Part shown: piece by piece, positions 1 to 8,560 of the stretch
How the letters are laid out: each line of letters starts with the position of its first letter
Position numbering within the stretch: position 1 is the first letter of the stretch
Source of the DNA: Dorea longicatena
GTDB lineage: Bacteria; Bacillota; Clostridia; Lachnospirales; Lachnospiraceae
Length of the DNA: 64,000 bases
Reading direction: 5' to 3'
NCBI RefSeq assembly: GCF_024168045.1
Contig: NZ_CP100126.1
Coordinates: forward strand, 2,196,001-2,260,000
Position numbers and translations under genes: made by a program
The notes under the pieces: model-generated
Databases searched by the model: none
What the model was told of the DNA's origin: nothing
Seen by the model: the letters and a program-made list of their open reading frames with translations, nothing else

Positions 1-671
1 ATGAATTTGTCAAATCTTGCCCACTCCCATGCCTGGCTCACCGTCTGAATCGCCTCTTCTTGTTCTTTCAGATTGATCTGACACATTGCCTGCACACAGC
101 CCAGATAAATCATGGAGATCGGGTATACTCCGTCTGCCATCAGAAATGCACCCTGCACAACACCTTTTGCCTTAGCATAATCCTGTCTCAGATAAATCTC
201 ATGCGCCAGAAGGCTCACCGCAAATAACCGCTGTCCGATTGGCAGATACGGAATGTACTGCTGAAGCGGCGGTGTTCCTTCCTCCGGCGGTATATGAAGA
301 AATATGCTGATTACATAAAATGCGAACAGGCAGGCCGCTTTTACATTCACAGGTGCATCCTCCTGCATTGCCTGGGTCAAACACTGATGTACATCTTCCC
401 TTGTACGCTGTGCTGCCTGAGGATCTCCAAGTGTAAGATTCGCAAATGTGTAAAGCATATCCGCCGATAGCCGGAGCATCACATCATCGTGATCCAGATA
501 ATCTTTTACCGTCTCCACACATTTTTCCGCCTGCGCCGAGAAGAAATAATATTCTCCCTGTGCAATCTGCGCCAGTTCCTTATCTTCTATTTTCTCAATT
601 GCTTCTGCTGCTTTTCCCGATTGAAAGGCACTTCCAACCAAAGGAAGGATGACTCTGTCAGATATTTTCAT
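1..671 (-). CDS. Regulator-like helical-repeat protein, C-terminus beyond window edge
   Basis: An open reading frame starts with ATG at 671 (MKISDRVILPLVGSAF) and runs without a stop to base 1, giving 223 codons. The visible part is rich in Ala, Leu and Gln with short amphipathic helices, as in TPR-like repeats. In Lachnospiraceae, proteins with this kind of opening often end in a LuxR-type helix-turn-helix, but that end is not visible here, so the regulatory role is inference. It lies 15 bp downstream of the broken sensor-kinase gene in the same orientation. The reading frame was read directly; the family assignment is tentative. Confidence 0.55.
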   Translation of the reverse strand, partial: MKISDRVILPLVGSAFQSGKAAEAIEKIEDKELAQIAQGEYYFFSAQAEKCVETVKDYLDHDDVMLRLSADMLYTFANLTLGDPQAAQRTREDVHQCLTQAMQEDAPVNVKAACLFAFYVISIFLHIPPEEGTPPLQQYIPYLPIGQRLFAVSLLAHEIYLRQDYAKAKGVVQGAFLMADGVYPISMIYLGCVQAMCQINLKEQEEAIQTVSQAWEWARFDKF

Positions 672-686
672 TTCTTTCACCACTTC

Positions 687-1058
687 TTATAAAATTATAT
701 TTTCCGTCAATATAGTCTTTAATGTCGACAGCAGCTTATCAACCTGGATCGGCTTTGCTATATGATCATTCATTCCGGCCACAAGCTTTGCGACAGCTTC
801 TGCTTTTCTTGCCTTTTGTAAAAGTACAAGGATAATGCTAATTATGCTAAGTACAAATAATCCTACAGCGACAAAAAAAGCAAGCATATTGTCTTTTACA
901 AAATCAGAAAATGTTACTCTATCTGCAGTACTGTCATAGATGGCAAGTGCACTCGTAAGCATATAAATCAGAGAGACTACAACCACACAGATTCCAATCA
1001 GACCACCGAGCAGCCGGATTCGTTTTTCTTTTTTCTTTCTCTTAATATCCAAGATCAT
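687..1058 (-). pseudogene. Remnant of hybrid sensor kinase: two membrane helices joined to the end of a receiver domain
   Basis: The N-terminal half has two hydrophobic helices (LLGGLIGICVVVVSLIYML and a second ending SIISIILVLLQ) around a short extracytoplasmic loop, the usual sensor-kinase arrangement. Straight after KARKAEAVAK the frame continues into AGMNDHIAKPIQVDKLLSTL, which is the last helix region of a response-regulator receiver domain with its KP motif. The His-phosphotransfer, ATPase and most of the receiver domain are missing, so this looks like an in-frame internal deletion of a hybrid kinase of about 700 residues or more. A GGAGG lies 3 nt before the ATG at 1058, inside the end of the preceding gene. 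It cannot be an active kinase. Confidence 0.7.
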
Positions 1059-1665
1059 CCACCTCCAAATACTTCTGGGGATCATCCTGATATTTTTCAA
1101 TGATTTTCAGAGATGTGCCATCCTGACGCATCTCTTCCAACGTATAGATCAGTTCCCTGTGTCCGAGACTGATCAGATTTTCCAGTTTGGGGATTCTCTC
1201 ATCCATCCGGTTCAGGAAGATTCCCTCCGGTTTGGTTGTAGACTGGACGGCCAGGTTCTTTCCCTCCAGGTCACTCAGTTTATAGATATCGCTGTTCTCA
1301 TTTACAGCAACCACCTGGCGGCTTGCGATGTACGGTCCCGCCCAACGGTAATCGTCAAGGCGTCCTTCCATGGAAAAACATCCCATAATACAGTCAATCT
1401 CTCCACTCTCCACCAGTTCTTTTTTCTTCTCCCAGTTAATCTGTACAACATCCACCTGATATCCCATTCTTTTGAATGCTTCTGTAGCCAGTTCTACATC
1501 TATACCAGTTGGTACACCATCCTCATTCAGATAATTGTATGGAGGATAGTTGTCGCTGCCGAGCGTAATGACCGGCTTTTCTGTCTCTTTTTTACTGCTG
1601 TCTGTATGTTTACACCCTGTCAGGGTGACCGCTATAATTCCCACAAGCAGAATGCCTGCGATCAC
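1042..1665 (-). pseudogene. Periplasmic-binding-protein sensor domain of the broken hybrid kinase
   Basis: The product is a lipoprotein-like domain. It has a hydrophobic stretch ending VTLTGC, then a type-II solute-binding fold of the family that binds amino acids (ITLGSDNYPPYNYLNEDG, GIDVELATEAFKRMGY, IDCIMGCFSMEGR, LSDLEGKNLAVQS). In this family the domain often forms the sensor part of hybrid kinases, and the next frame encodes membrane helices and a receiver tail. The frame stops right after KYLEVDDLGY and overlaps the next one. The first codon is GTG at 1665, and basic residues encoded just upstream suggest the original start was farther up. A c-di-GMP riboswitch and a terminator lie immediately upstream. 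It could still be expressed as a free binding protein. Confidence 0.7.
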
Positions 1666-1711
1666 TCTTTTTCCTTTCTTTTTCCTTTTATTTTCTTTTC
1701 ACTCCTGCTAT

Positions 1712-1741
1712 AAAAAAACAGCACTGCTAAACAAGCAGTGC
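1712..1741 (-). terminator. Rho-independent terminator, expression platform of the c-di-GMP riboswitch
   Basis: Read on the minus strand, GCACTGCTT and its complement AAGCAGTGC-type arm form a 9-bp stem around a three-base loop, followed by TG and seven T. It sits between the riboswitch aptamer and the binding-protein start at 1665, so transcription into the sensor gene must pass it. Confidence 0.85.
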
Positions 1742-1749
1742 CTACTATT

Positions 1750-1822
1750 ATCTGCAACTGGCTACCATTTTACAGGCTCTGTAGCTTTGCGTCGCAGACT
1801 TTCGTCTGTTTTGCCACAAATG
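1750..1822 (-). ncRNA. c-di-GMP-I riboswitch (GEMM-I class)
   Basis: The minus strand shows the class hallmarks in order: GGCAAAACAGAC, a GAAA tetraloop closing a GAC/GTC helix, GCGACGCAAAGCTACAG, then ATGGTAGCCAGTTGC with the tetraloop-receptor side. This matches the conserved core of the GEMM-I aptamer, which binds cyclic di-GMP. A terminator follows 8 bp downstream, as expected for a transcriptional switch. The first gene downstream is the decayed hybrid sensor kinase. Recognition is by eye; a covariance-model score was not available. Confidence 0.9.
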
Positions 1823-1884
1823 TTTCCTTTATTCTACCATGTCATGTTTTTTCTTGTCTATTCTTTTCTGCTTTATAGCAAAAT

Positions 1885-2358
1885 TTATAGCAAAATTTCT
1901 TTACACACATCAATCCATCCACATGCCCCGGCGACATCTTCCAGTTCCGCAATTGTAAGCCTGACTGCACTGTGATCATTGCCGGCTGCCGGATAGACTG
2001 TTTCAAAACGTTTTAATGACTCATCCAGGTAGACTGTGATTCCCTCTTTAATCCCAAATGGACACACTCCACCCGGAGCATGTCCAATATATTCTTCTAC
2101 TTCACCAAACGGAATCATCTTCGCCTTTACATGAAACAGATCCTTATACTTACGGTTATCAACCTTCGCCGTTCCTTCTGTCAGGATCAGTATCGGTTCT
2201 CCATCAACCAGAAATGACATCGTCTTTGCGATCATTCCCGGTTCTACACCAAGTGCCTCTGCTGCAAGCTGCACCGTTGCGCTTGATTCTTCCAGTTCAA
2301 TGATGTGATCTGCATAACCTTTTTCTTCCAGATACTTCTTTGCTTTTTCTAATGACAT
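1885..2358 (-). CDS. YbaK/EbsC-family aminoacyl-tRNA deacylase
   Basis: 157 residues, the normal size for the stand-alone YbaK/ProX-type editing domain. Visible family features are the opening EKAKKYLEEKGYADHIIELE, the segment AAEALGVEPGMIAKTMSFLV containing the conserved lysine, and GHAPGGVCPFGIK, the glycine-rich substrate-pocket motif. Such proteins hydrolyse mis-charged tRNA (for example Cys-tRNA-Pro) in the cytoplasm, but substrate choice cannot be read from sequence. The gene starts 46 bp after the tRNA-Gly gene in the same direction and may share its transcription. The stop falls about 60 bp before the riboswitch. Confidence 0.88.
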   Translation of the reverse strand: MSLEKAKKYLEEKGYADHIIELEESSATVQLAAEALGVEPGMIAKTMSFLVDGEPILILTEGTAKVDNRKYKDLFHVKAKMIPFGEVEEYIGHAPGGVCPFGIKEGITVYLDESLKRFETVYPAAGNDHSAVRLTIAELEDVAGACGWIDVCKEILL

Positions 2359-2404
2359 AATTCATGCTTCCTTTCCTGCATACCCTAAAAAAGGGTAGCA
2401 AAAA

Positions 2405-2475
2405 AGCGGGTGATGGGAATCGAACCCACGTATCCAGCTTGGAAGGCTGGTGTTCTACCATTGAACTACACCCGC
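2405..2475 (-). tRNA. tRNA-Gly (anticodon TCC)
   Basis: 71 nt with a seven-pair acceptor stem GCGGGTG/CACCCGC, D-loop GTTCAATGGTAGAAC, anticodon loop CTTCCAA and T-arm GGGTTCGATTCCC. No CCA is encoded. It is identical to the tRNA-Gly at 17367-17437 on the other strand, so the two form an inverted repeat 15 kb apart. Confidence 0.97.
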
Positions 2476-2603
2476 ATCAACAATGTTTATTTATAATAGC
2501 ATGGAATTTTATGAAATGCAAGTACTTTTTTAAATTTTTTTAATTTTTTTGACATTTGACTCAATTTCATATCTACAAGACCTGCCACTACTAATTCTCC
2601 TAT

Positions 2604-2631
2604 TTGCAATATTTTTTCAAAGTGCTACAAT
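2604..2631 (+). promoter_or_regulatory. Likely sigma-A promoter for the membrane protein gene at 2672
   Basis: TTGCAA and TACAAT are separated by 16 bp, about 40 bp upstream of the preferred ATG at 2672. The region is very AT-rich, so a chance match is possible. Confidence 0.45.
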
Positions 2632-2671
2632 ATGTAACCGAAAAAATATTACATCAAAGAAGGTATATGAT

Positions 2672-3457
2672 ATGTTCCAATATTATCTGATTCATTATTT
2701 TAACTTTAAGAATGCCGGAGGCTTCATGCTTGTCTCCCTGCTCTGCCTGATTGCAGTGCTTGCGATCGTTGTTCTGGCAGCAAAGCTTAAGAAACACTAT
2801 AAACTTAATACACAGGATCTGACGCCAAAACAGATCCGGAAGCTGAACCATATCCACAAAGTAAAAGAAATCTCGCTTATTGAAAGCTTTTATGAGATGG
2901 TATTTTCCAGTACTTCGGTACTGTTGTTCCTGTCTCTTTATTATATTATCGATGAGCGGATCCCACAGGCTGCCTTTTACTGGCAGAAATACCAGAACAT
3001 TATCTTACTTTTATTTCTGGTATTTTCTGTATTTATGACAAACTGGTTCGATATCCTGTTCGTTCCGTTAACTGCAATTCCGACCAGACAAAAGGCGTCC
3101 GTGCGACTGATCTCTGCCTTTTATATTATTCTGATCTTATTATATATCAAGTTCATCTACCATGATTCGAACTATGATTCACTGATCATGTATTTTATCA
3201 CACTGGCAGTCGGCCGTTTCCTGTACTTTGATTCTACACTGGAAGATATCAAAGAAACACTGCAGGGTGTCGCAAGAAATCTGCCGCTTCTGGTACTGAT
3301 GGGAAGTTATTCCGCCATCGTATGCTGGTATGGATTCCACTGTGGATTCCTGTTGACTTCCAACGGTGTGATCCTTAGTACGCTACTGGCGCATCTTTTT
3401 ATGGATGTATCGATTTTTGTGCTGGATAAGACGCGGTTGGTGAAATTATTTATTTAG
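2672..3457 (+). CDS. Multi-pass membrane protein of unknown function
   Basis: 261 residues from the ATG at 2672, which follows GAAGG by 7 bases. The frame is open farther upstream, but that part would contain the promoter. One hydrophobic helix near residues 15-36 is followed by a basic cytoplasmic stretch (KLKKHYKLNTQDLTPKQIRK), then about five more helices between residues 75 and 250. No catalytic motif is recognised. The gene is flanked by oppositely oriented genes, so it is probably a single-gene unit. Its terminator overlaps the end of the coding region. Confidence 0.7.
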   Translation: MFQYYLIHYFNFKNAGGFMLVSLLCLIAVLAIVVLAAKLKKHYKLNTQDLTPKQIRKLNHIHKVKEISLIESFYEMVFSSTSVLLFLSLYYIIDERIPQAAFYWQKYQNIILLLFLVFSVFMTNWFDILFVPLTAIPTRQKASVRLISAFYIILILLYIKFIYHDSNYDSLIMYFITLAVGRFLYFDSTLEDIKETLQGVARNLPLLVLMGSYSAIVCWYGFHCGFLLTSNGVILSTLLAHLFMDVSIFVLDKTRLVKLFI

Positions 3458-3488
3458 GCTCACGCTCATTCACCAACCGCTCCTTTTT
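3433..3488 (+). terminator. Terminator overlapping the 3' end of the membrane protein gene
   Basis: GCGGTTGGTGAA at 3433-3444 pairs with TTCACCAACCGC at 3469-3480, followed by TCCTTTTT. The stop codon at 3455-3457 lies in the loop. Confidence 0.75.
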
Positions 3489-3496
3489 AATAGCGA

Positions 3497-4252
3497 TCAG
3501 TTCAAAATACCTTTATACCGTTCAATCTGATATTTTAATACATTACGTTCCATCGAATCCGGCTCTGTATCCAACCAATCCAGAGCCGAATTCACATCGA
3601 CAGAAAACCCTTTTCCAAAATATTCCATCATTTTTTCATGCGAACCAGAAAACGGCCGGGCTACAACTCTTTTCACATTATCCGCAATAGGAAAATGCCG
3701 GTTTACACTCTGATTTGCTGTCAAAAGTGCAATTCCGTTATCAAAAATCGGTGCCGGTGTAAATTTGTCTCCATTCATAATAATCGCAAGATTATTTAAA
3801 TGCCGGTCCTCATTCAGACAGATCATATCCAACATAAATATCTTACTTAAATATTCTTTTACATCTAATTCACAGCTTTCTTTTATAAATGACACCACAT
3901 ATTCTATCCTTTCTTCCATCGTATCCATATTTCCGATTACTTTTGAAAGATCTTTTCCTACTTCGTTGTAATATAATCTGTAAAATGTAATCAGTTCTTC
4001 TTCTCCAGTCAGGAAATTCCTGCTTCTGCATCCAGAACTTCCATTAATTGTTCCCTCTTCATATGTGACATATTCTGAAGTTTTTAATGAGGTAAATTCC
4101 ATAAATTTTGATACCAGATATTCTGCACGTCCTTCATGTCCTCTGTTATCCTTTTTATACCAGAAGCCATCTTTTCTATATTTTATCTGTGTTCCCTCAC
4201 TGGTTCCTTCTTGAATTACAATAAACTCATTTCCAATTTCTTCTTTGAACAT
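3497..4252 (-). CDS. HipA-like serine/threonine kinase (short, CtkA/HipT-like)
   Basis: 251 residues. The catalytic core of the HipA kinase fold is visible: NEDRHLNNLAII around residue 147, matching the DRHxxN catalytic loop, and TPAPIFDNGIALL around residue 165, the metal-binding DN/DFG equivalent. An N-terminal FWYKKDNRGHEGRAEYL gives the ATP-lid and lysine region. It is much shorter than E. coli HipA (about 440 residues) and lacks the usual N-terminal subdomain, as in HipT and CtkA. It follows its partner gene by 4 bp, so the two are translated together. The target is unknown. This fits a toxin of a kinase-type toxin-antitoxin module, but no toxicity can be inferred from sequence alone. 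Confidence 0.75.
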   Translation of the reverse strand: MFKEEIGNEFIVIQEGTSEGTQIKYRKDGFWYKKDNRGHEGRAEYLVSKFMEFTSLKTSEYVTYEEGTINGSSGCRSRNFLTGEEELITFYRLYYNEVGKDLSKVIGNMDTMEERIEYVVSFIKESCELDVKEYLSKIFMLDMICLNEDRHLNNLAIIMNGDKFTPAPIFDNGIALLTANQSVNRHFPIADNVKRVVARPFSGSHEKMMEYFGKGFSVDVNSALDWLDTEPDSMERNVLKYQIERYKGILN

Positions 4253-4256
4253 CTTC

Positions 4257-4940
4257 TCACCTTACCAATACATCTTTACTGGTCAATTTTTCTCCCGGAA
4301 AACGAAACCAAATAAAATCATTATAACTTACTCCATGTGTTTTTCTGACTATTTCATAAGGATTGTATTCTGATAATCCCAGATGATTTAGAATTTCATT
4401 GATATCCGGTCTTCCCTTCTCCCAACATCTCATTTCCATAATCTTTCCCAGTTGAAAACGCGTCATCTCTTTTGATGCAAATAATTGTTTTCCCGGATTC
4501 TCCGTATAACGCGATACAATGACTTTCTTTTTCTTTACATATACTCTCGCCGTAATTTCATCTTTCCAATATACTTCAAAAGAAAAATTATTCATAACAG
4601 GTTCTTTTTTTTCCCTTTTTTTGTAATACTCCATCATTTTTTCCAGACTCTCAATATTCCACTCTAATTCTTTGATTTCTTCTGTCAGACATTCTATTTT
4701 ATTTTGTTTTTCTTCTATATCTGCAATTGTTCCCGGAATTACAGGACCTAAATATTGACTGTTCACTTTTCCCGCCCTTTTGCACTGTGCATAATAATAT
4801 AATTCCCCATGAATTTTTTTAATTGTAATGTTTTTTCTTTCTTCTTTTGTGTCTTTTAACACATTTTTCTTTCTTATTAACTCCTGCTCATAATACAATT
4901 TTTGTTCATTTAAACTTTTATATACATTTTTCATCTCCAT
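4257..4940 (-). CDS. Coiled-coil partner of the HipA-like kinase, unknown function
   Basis: About 227 residues from the ATG at 4940, chosen because GGTGA lies 7 nt upstream; a GTG at 4955 is an alternative. Residues 1-110 are strongly charged, with two predicted coiled coils flanking a short motif (ELYYYAQCKRAGKVNSQYLG) resembling the small basic beta-hairpin of transposase-associated and DUF6788-type proteins. Residues 115-227 form a separate alpha/beta domain ending GVSYNDFIWFRFPGEKLT. Tight coupling with the kinase suggests antitoxin or accessory roles, perhaps supplying the subdomain missing from the short kinase as HipS does. That is inference. The gene begins 27 bp after the permease stop and is AT-rich. 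Confidence 0.6.
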   Translation of the reverse strand: MEMKNVYKSLNEQKLYYEQELIRKKNVLKDTKEERKNITIKKIHGELYYYAQCKRAGKVNSQYLGPVIPGTIADIEEKQNKIECLTEEIKELEWNIESLEKMMEYYKKREKKEPVMNNFSFEVYWKDEITARVYVKKKKVIVSRYTENPGKQLFASKEMTRFQLGKIMEMRCWEKGRPDINEILNHLGLSEYNPYEIVRKTHGVSYNDFIWFRFPGEKLTSKDVLVR

Positions 4941-4967
4941 TATACTATCACCCACTAATATTTTAAC

Positions 4968-7790
4968 CTACTTTTTTATTTTTTTCAATATAAGTAGGTT
5001 ACAAATTATAACGCACAATATTTCCAGAATTACAATACTTCCTGCAACCGCTCCGACCGGATAATGAAAGGTAAAATAAGAAAGCTGTTTTCTCATATAA
5101 ACGTCGATTCCTTTTAGTATGATTGTTCCAACTGACGCTACAAGGCCTGCGATAAGCAGTACATAATAGCTGCCTTCCAGCAATAACAGCTTTCTTTCCT
5201 GCCGGCGTGTCATTCCAATCTTTCTCATAATCTCCATCTCTTTTTTCCTGCCCACAATTCCTGTAAACATAATATTAAAATAATTAACCAGTCCGACACA
5301 CAATAATATTACACTGATACTTCCGAACATAATCCTGTTTCCACGAATGTAGTCTGCATTTTTCTTCATAAGATCTGATCTTGCAATGTAGAAAATGCCT
5401 GCTTCCCCTTCTCCGTCCGGGCTTGTCTGTGTATTGCTTTTCCGCCGCTGGTTTTCTGCCGAAAGAATCTTCTGGATTTCATGCATGATCTTTTTTTCTT
5501 TCTTTTTCTCTACGTTTAATTCCATGCAAAATGTCTTTCTCTTCGTAGATAAACGGTTAAATCCTTTTTCACTGACCAGATAATAGATATCTCCTTCTGC
5601 ACCATGCCAGGTCTGGTGGATCTCCGGGAAGCCATCTGCCTGATTATCCAGATAGCCGCTTAACGTATATTCTGTAGACGGCGTTTCTGCCTTTATTTTC
5701 TCATCTTCCTTATCCCTTTCTTTGGCCGTCATGGAATTCCACCGGATGCATGCTTCTTTGTTCTTTAACGGAGATAAACATACCGTTTCTCCCACTGCTT
5801 TTTCTGCCTGTTTTTCCTGCTTTTGTGACAGCTTATGATCATGGATGATCATTACTCCTGTTCCGTTTTTCAGACTGTCCATATCGACTTTCAGCTTGTT
5901 TTCCTCTACATATGTTTCTAATGCTTTTATCTCATTTTCGCTGACAATCTGAACGGTATCAGCATCCAGGCCTTTGATCATCTTTGCCCCGGAAGCATAA
6001 TCAATACTGATTTCTTCCGCATATTCTACATTGTTTCCCAGATAAGTATCCTCTTCCAGCGGGCGTATTCCATCTCTGGATATGACGGAAAGCACGTATG
6101 CTCCTTCGGTTATGTAGGATTTCTTCTTCTTCACACCGTCAAGATTCCATAATTGTTTCCGCACTTTTTTTGATATCGGTGAAAACTCATCGTAGTCATT
6201 GTCATATAATAATTCGAAATTATTTCCTTCTGATCTCAGTGGATCTTGATCCGGCGACTGTGTCTGATATTCTGTCCCGCTTCCATCTTTTTGTGCAGAC
6301 TCACTGAATTCCCCTGCGATCAGGAAATCCGGTCTCTGATTAATGATATTCGCATAATCACTTCCATCTGTGATCACCATGACAATCAGGAACATTTCTA
6401 TTCCGAGGAACAATGAACTAACTGTAATGACAAATCCCTGCCTGTATCTTGTGACGTTCTTCCATGCCATAAAGCACAGTTCCTGTGTTTCGCTTCTTTT
6501 TTTCTTGTTTAAGACTGCTCCTTTATCTGCATGACCTGCTTTTCCATGCTGTTGTTTCTTGCTTCCCTTCTGCTCCGTGTAATGCATTCCCTCTATACAG
6601 GTTCTGTTTACAGTCTGCCAGATCACCTGTTCCGATGCACCCAAGATTACCAACAACGTGAAGACTACCGCTAACAACAAGATTTCCACCCGAAAGATCT
6701 GCAGTTCTTCTGCGCCTCCATATCCATTCAGATACTGTCTACCCAATAGTTGCGGTATCAGATATCGCAATAACACAACCGACAAACCTATACCTGCAAT
6801 ACCTCCCAGCACTATCGTCCGCATGATCTGCCGGATATAGATCTTACGGAGCTGCTTTTTCGTTGTACCGATCGTATGGAGCAGCGCCATCTGACGGATA
6901 TCGCCTGCCATGGAGATCTGCATCACATTGTAGACAAGCAAAAACATTCCACAGATAATCACAACTGCCTCCACTGCTGCCATCCCGTAACTTCCTGTCA
7001 CCTCTTTTACAGCCCGGTTCTTCGCTGTATCTGTCGCAATGATCTGTTGGGAATTGTCTTTCATCGGTACATCTTCATATAATTTTTCTTCTGTATCTTT
7101 CCAGTCCATGTCATTCGCCGGACAGATCAGAATATCCGAACCATCTTTAATATCATAACCCCAGTCCTTCAGTTTCTTTTCTGACACATATCCGATTGCT
7201 TTGCTTCTTCCATTATCTTCTGTATAAGCACTGTACCAGCCTGATAATTTGAACTCTTCTTTTTCTGTCTGAAAAAAGCTGATCGATATATCAAGTGCTA
7301 TCTTCATCCCTCTTTTCGGATTATCAATTCCAAGCTTTTTTAATGTCTTTACCGGAAGCATGATTTCCTGCTGCTTTTTGGGATAGGTTCCATGGACACC
7401 GGTATAGGCGGGCTTCATCATCTTTTCCCATGCAGTCTGATCCAGCACTTGTATGGAACAGATAGATTCTTTCTTTCCGGATTCTGTGGCTTCACCCATT
7501 TTCATTCTTCTTCCGGTTTCTCTTACATATCCTAAGGAACGTGCTTTTTCATATTGCTGCTTTGTTCCCTCTTCTATGTAAGTGGATGCCGTTGTTCCAT
7601 CCATCCGAATATTTTTCGTATATTCTGCATTTATTTTTCCGTAAGCCGTTCCAAAGACAAATGTCAGTGTAAGAATACATAAAACGACTGCTCCCATAAG
7701 AATCCGGTTTCTGCCTTTATTACATTTTCTGATAGCTTCCGAAAGCAGCCGGATCACGTTCGTATTATTGTTCGGTGTAAATCCATTCAT
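4968..7790 (-). CDS. FtsX-type ABC transporter permease (940 aa)
   Basis: The ATG at 7790 is chosen because GGAGGT lies 8 nt upstream; an earlier ATG would overlap the ATPase gene. One helix near residues 30-50 precedes a large extracytoplasmic domain, then three helices around 265-390. A second unit repeats this plan: helix near 455, a second extracytoplasmic domain, and three helices at the end. This is the doubled FtsX arrangement with eight helices. The characteristic FtsX turn is seen as RQMALLHTIGTTKKQLRKIY and KEMEIMRKIGMTRRQERKL. With the adjacent ATPase it should form a MacB/BceB-like complex that senses or removes a peptide or lipid substrate at the membrane. The substrate is unknown. 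Confidence 0.9.
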   Translation of the reverse strand: MNGFTPNNNTNVIRLLSEAIRKCNKGRNRILMGAVVLCILTLTFVFGTAYGKINAEYTKNIRMDGTTASTYIEEGTKQQYEKARSLGYVRETGRRMKMGEATESGKKESICSIQVLDQTAWEKMMKPAYTGVHGTYPKKQQEIMLPVKTLKKLGIDNPKRGMKIALDISISFFQTEKEEFKLSGWYSAYTEDNGRSKAIGYVSEKKLKDWGYDIKDGSDILICPANDMDWKDTEEKLYEDVPMKDNSQQIIATDTAKNRAVKEVTGSYGMAAVEAVVIICGMFLLVYNVMQISMAGDIRQMALLHTIGTTKKQLRKIYIRQIMRTIVLGGIAGIGLSVVLLRYLIPQLLGRQYLNGYGGAEELQIFRVEILLLAVVFTLLVILGASEQVIWQTVNRTCIEGMHYTEQKGSKKQQHGKAGHADKGAVLNKKKRSETQELCFMAWKNVTRYRQGFVITVSSLFLGIEMFLIVMVITDGSDYANIINQRPDFLIAGEFSESAQKDGSGTEYQTQSPDQDPLRSEGNNFELLYDNDYDEFSPISKKVRKQLWNLDGVKKKKSYITEGAYVLSVISRDGIRPLEEDTYLGNNVEYAEEISIDYASGAKMIKGLDADTVQIVSENEIKALETYVEENKLKVDMDSLKNGTGVMIIHDHKLSQKQEKQAEKAVGETVCLSPLKNKEACIRWNSMTAKERDKEDEKIKAETPSTEYTLSGYLDNQADGFPEIHQTWHGAEGDIYYLVSEKGFNRLSTKRKTFCMELNVEKKKEKKIMHEIQKILSAENQRRKSNTQTSPDGEGEAGIFYIARSDLMKKNADYIRGNRIMFGSISVILLCVGLVNYFNIMFTGIVGRKKEMEIMRKIGMTRRQERKLLLLEGSYYVLLIAGLVASVGTIILKGIDVYMRKQLSYFTFHYPVGAVAGSIVILEILCVIICNLLILKKIKK

Positions 7791-7794
7791 TTCA

Positions 7795-8469
7795 TTACAC
7801 CTCCGCATTGTATAATTTCCCGTCTTCTACGCGCAAGATACGGTCTGCCATCTGTGCGATTGCTTCCTGATGGGTCACAACAATCACCGTCTGGTGGAAT
7901 CTTGCTGCACAAGTCTTCAACAATGCAATTACTTCCATACTTGTGACAGAGTCCAGATTTCCTGTTGGCTCGTCGCACAAAAGTACTGCCGGCTTTACCA
8001 TTAACGCCCTTGCAATTGCCACTCGTTGTTGTTGTCCGCCGGACAGTTCTTCCGGGAGATTCTCTAACTTTTCTCCAATCTTTAACGTTCTTACAATATC
8101 TTCCAGCAATTTTTCATCAATCTCTGCACCGTCCAGTCTGAGCGGAAGTACGATATTCTCATATACATTGATAACAGGGATCAAATTATACTGTTGAAAT
8201 ACGAATCCGATATTCCTTCTCCTGAATATCGTGCGTTCATCTTCCGTCATATCTTTCAGACTGTTGCCGCGTATCCAGACGCCACCTGCAGTGGGTTCAT
8301 CCAGGCCGCCAAGTATCTGAAGTAATGTCGTCTTCCCGCTTCCTGATGTACCGATGATTGCCAGGAATTCCCCTTCTTCTACGGACAGACTCACTCCGTC
8401 CAGCGCGTGGACTTCGTAATTATCTGTCACATAATGTTTCTTTAATCCTGCTGCTTTTATCATTTCCAT
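7795..8469 (-). CDS. ABC transporter ATP-binding protein (MacB/BceA-like)
   Basis: 224 residues, standard for the family. Walker A GTSGSGKTTLL, Q-loop in FVFQQYNLIPV, signature [15 protein letters not shown], Walker B VLLCDEPTGNLD and a switch histidine in VIVVTHQE are all present and normal. The stop codon lies 4 bp before the permease ATG, so the pair is translationally linked. It is placed after a sensor kinase and response regulator, the standard layout of peptide-antibiotic detoxification modules such as BceRSAB. Confidence 0.95.
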   Translation of the reverse strand: MEMIKAAGLKKHYVTDNYEVHALDGVSLSVEEGEFLAIIGTSGSGKTTLLQILGGLDEPTAGGVWIRGNSLKDMTEDERTIFRRRNIGFVFQQYNLIPVINVYENIVLPLRLDGAEIDEKLLEDIVRTLKIGEKLENLPEELSGGQQQRVAIARALMVKPAVLLCDEPTGNLDSVTSMEVIALLKTCAARFHQTVIVVTHQEAIAQMADRILRVEDGKLYNAEV

Positions 8470-8560
8470 AAGATTTTTTCTCCTTGCTTATAATTGTGTC
8501 CGTTTCGTATCGGAACTTTCACTTGTCTCATACAGCATACAGGACAAATCTAACAAACTT

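Noticed and set aside
1159..1975. Plus-strand open frames over the sensor-kinase and riboswitch region
   Set aside because: They are antisense to recognisable domains and to the riboswitch, lack ribosome sites and are rich in Ser/Phe/Leu as expected from reversed coding DNA.
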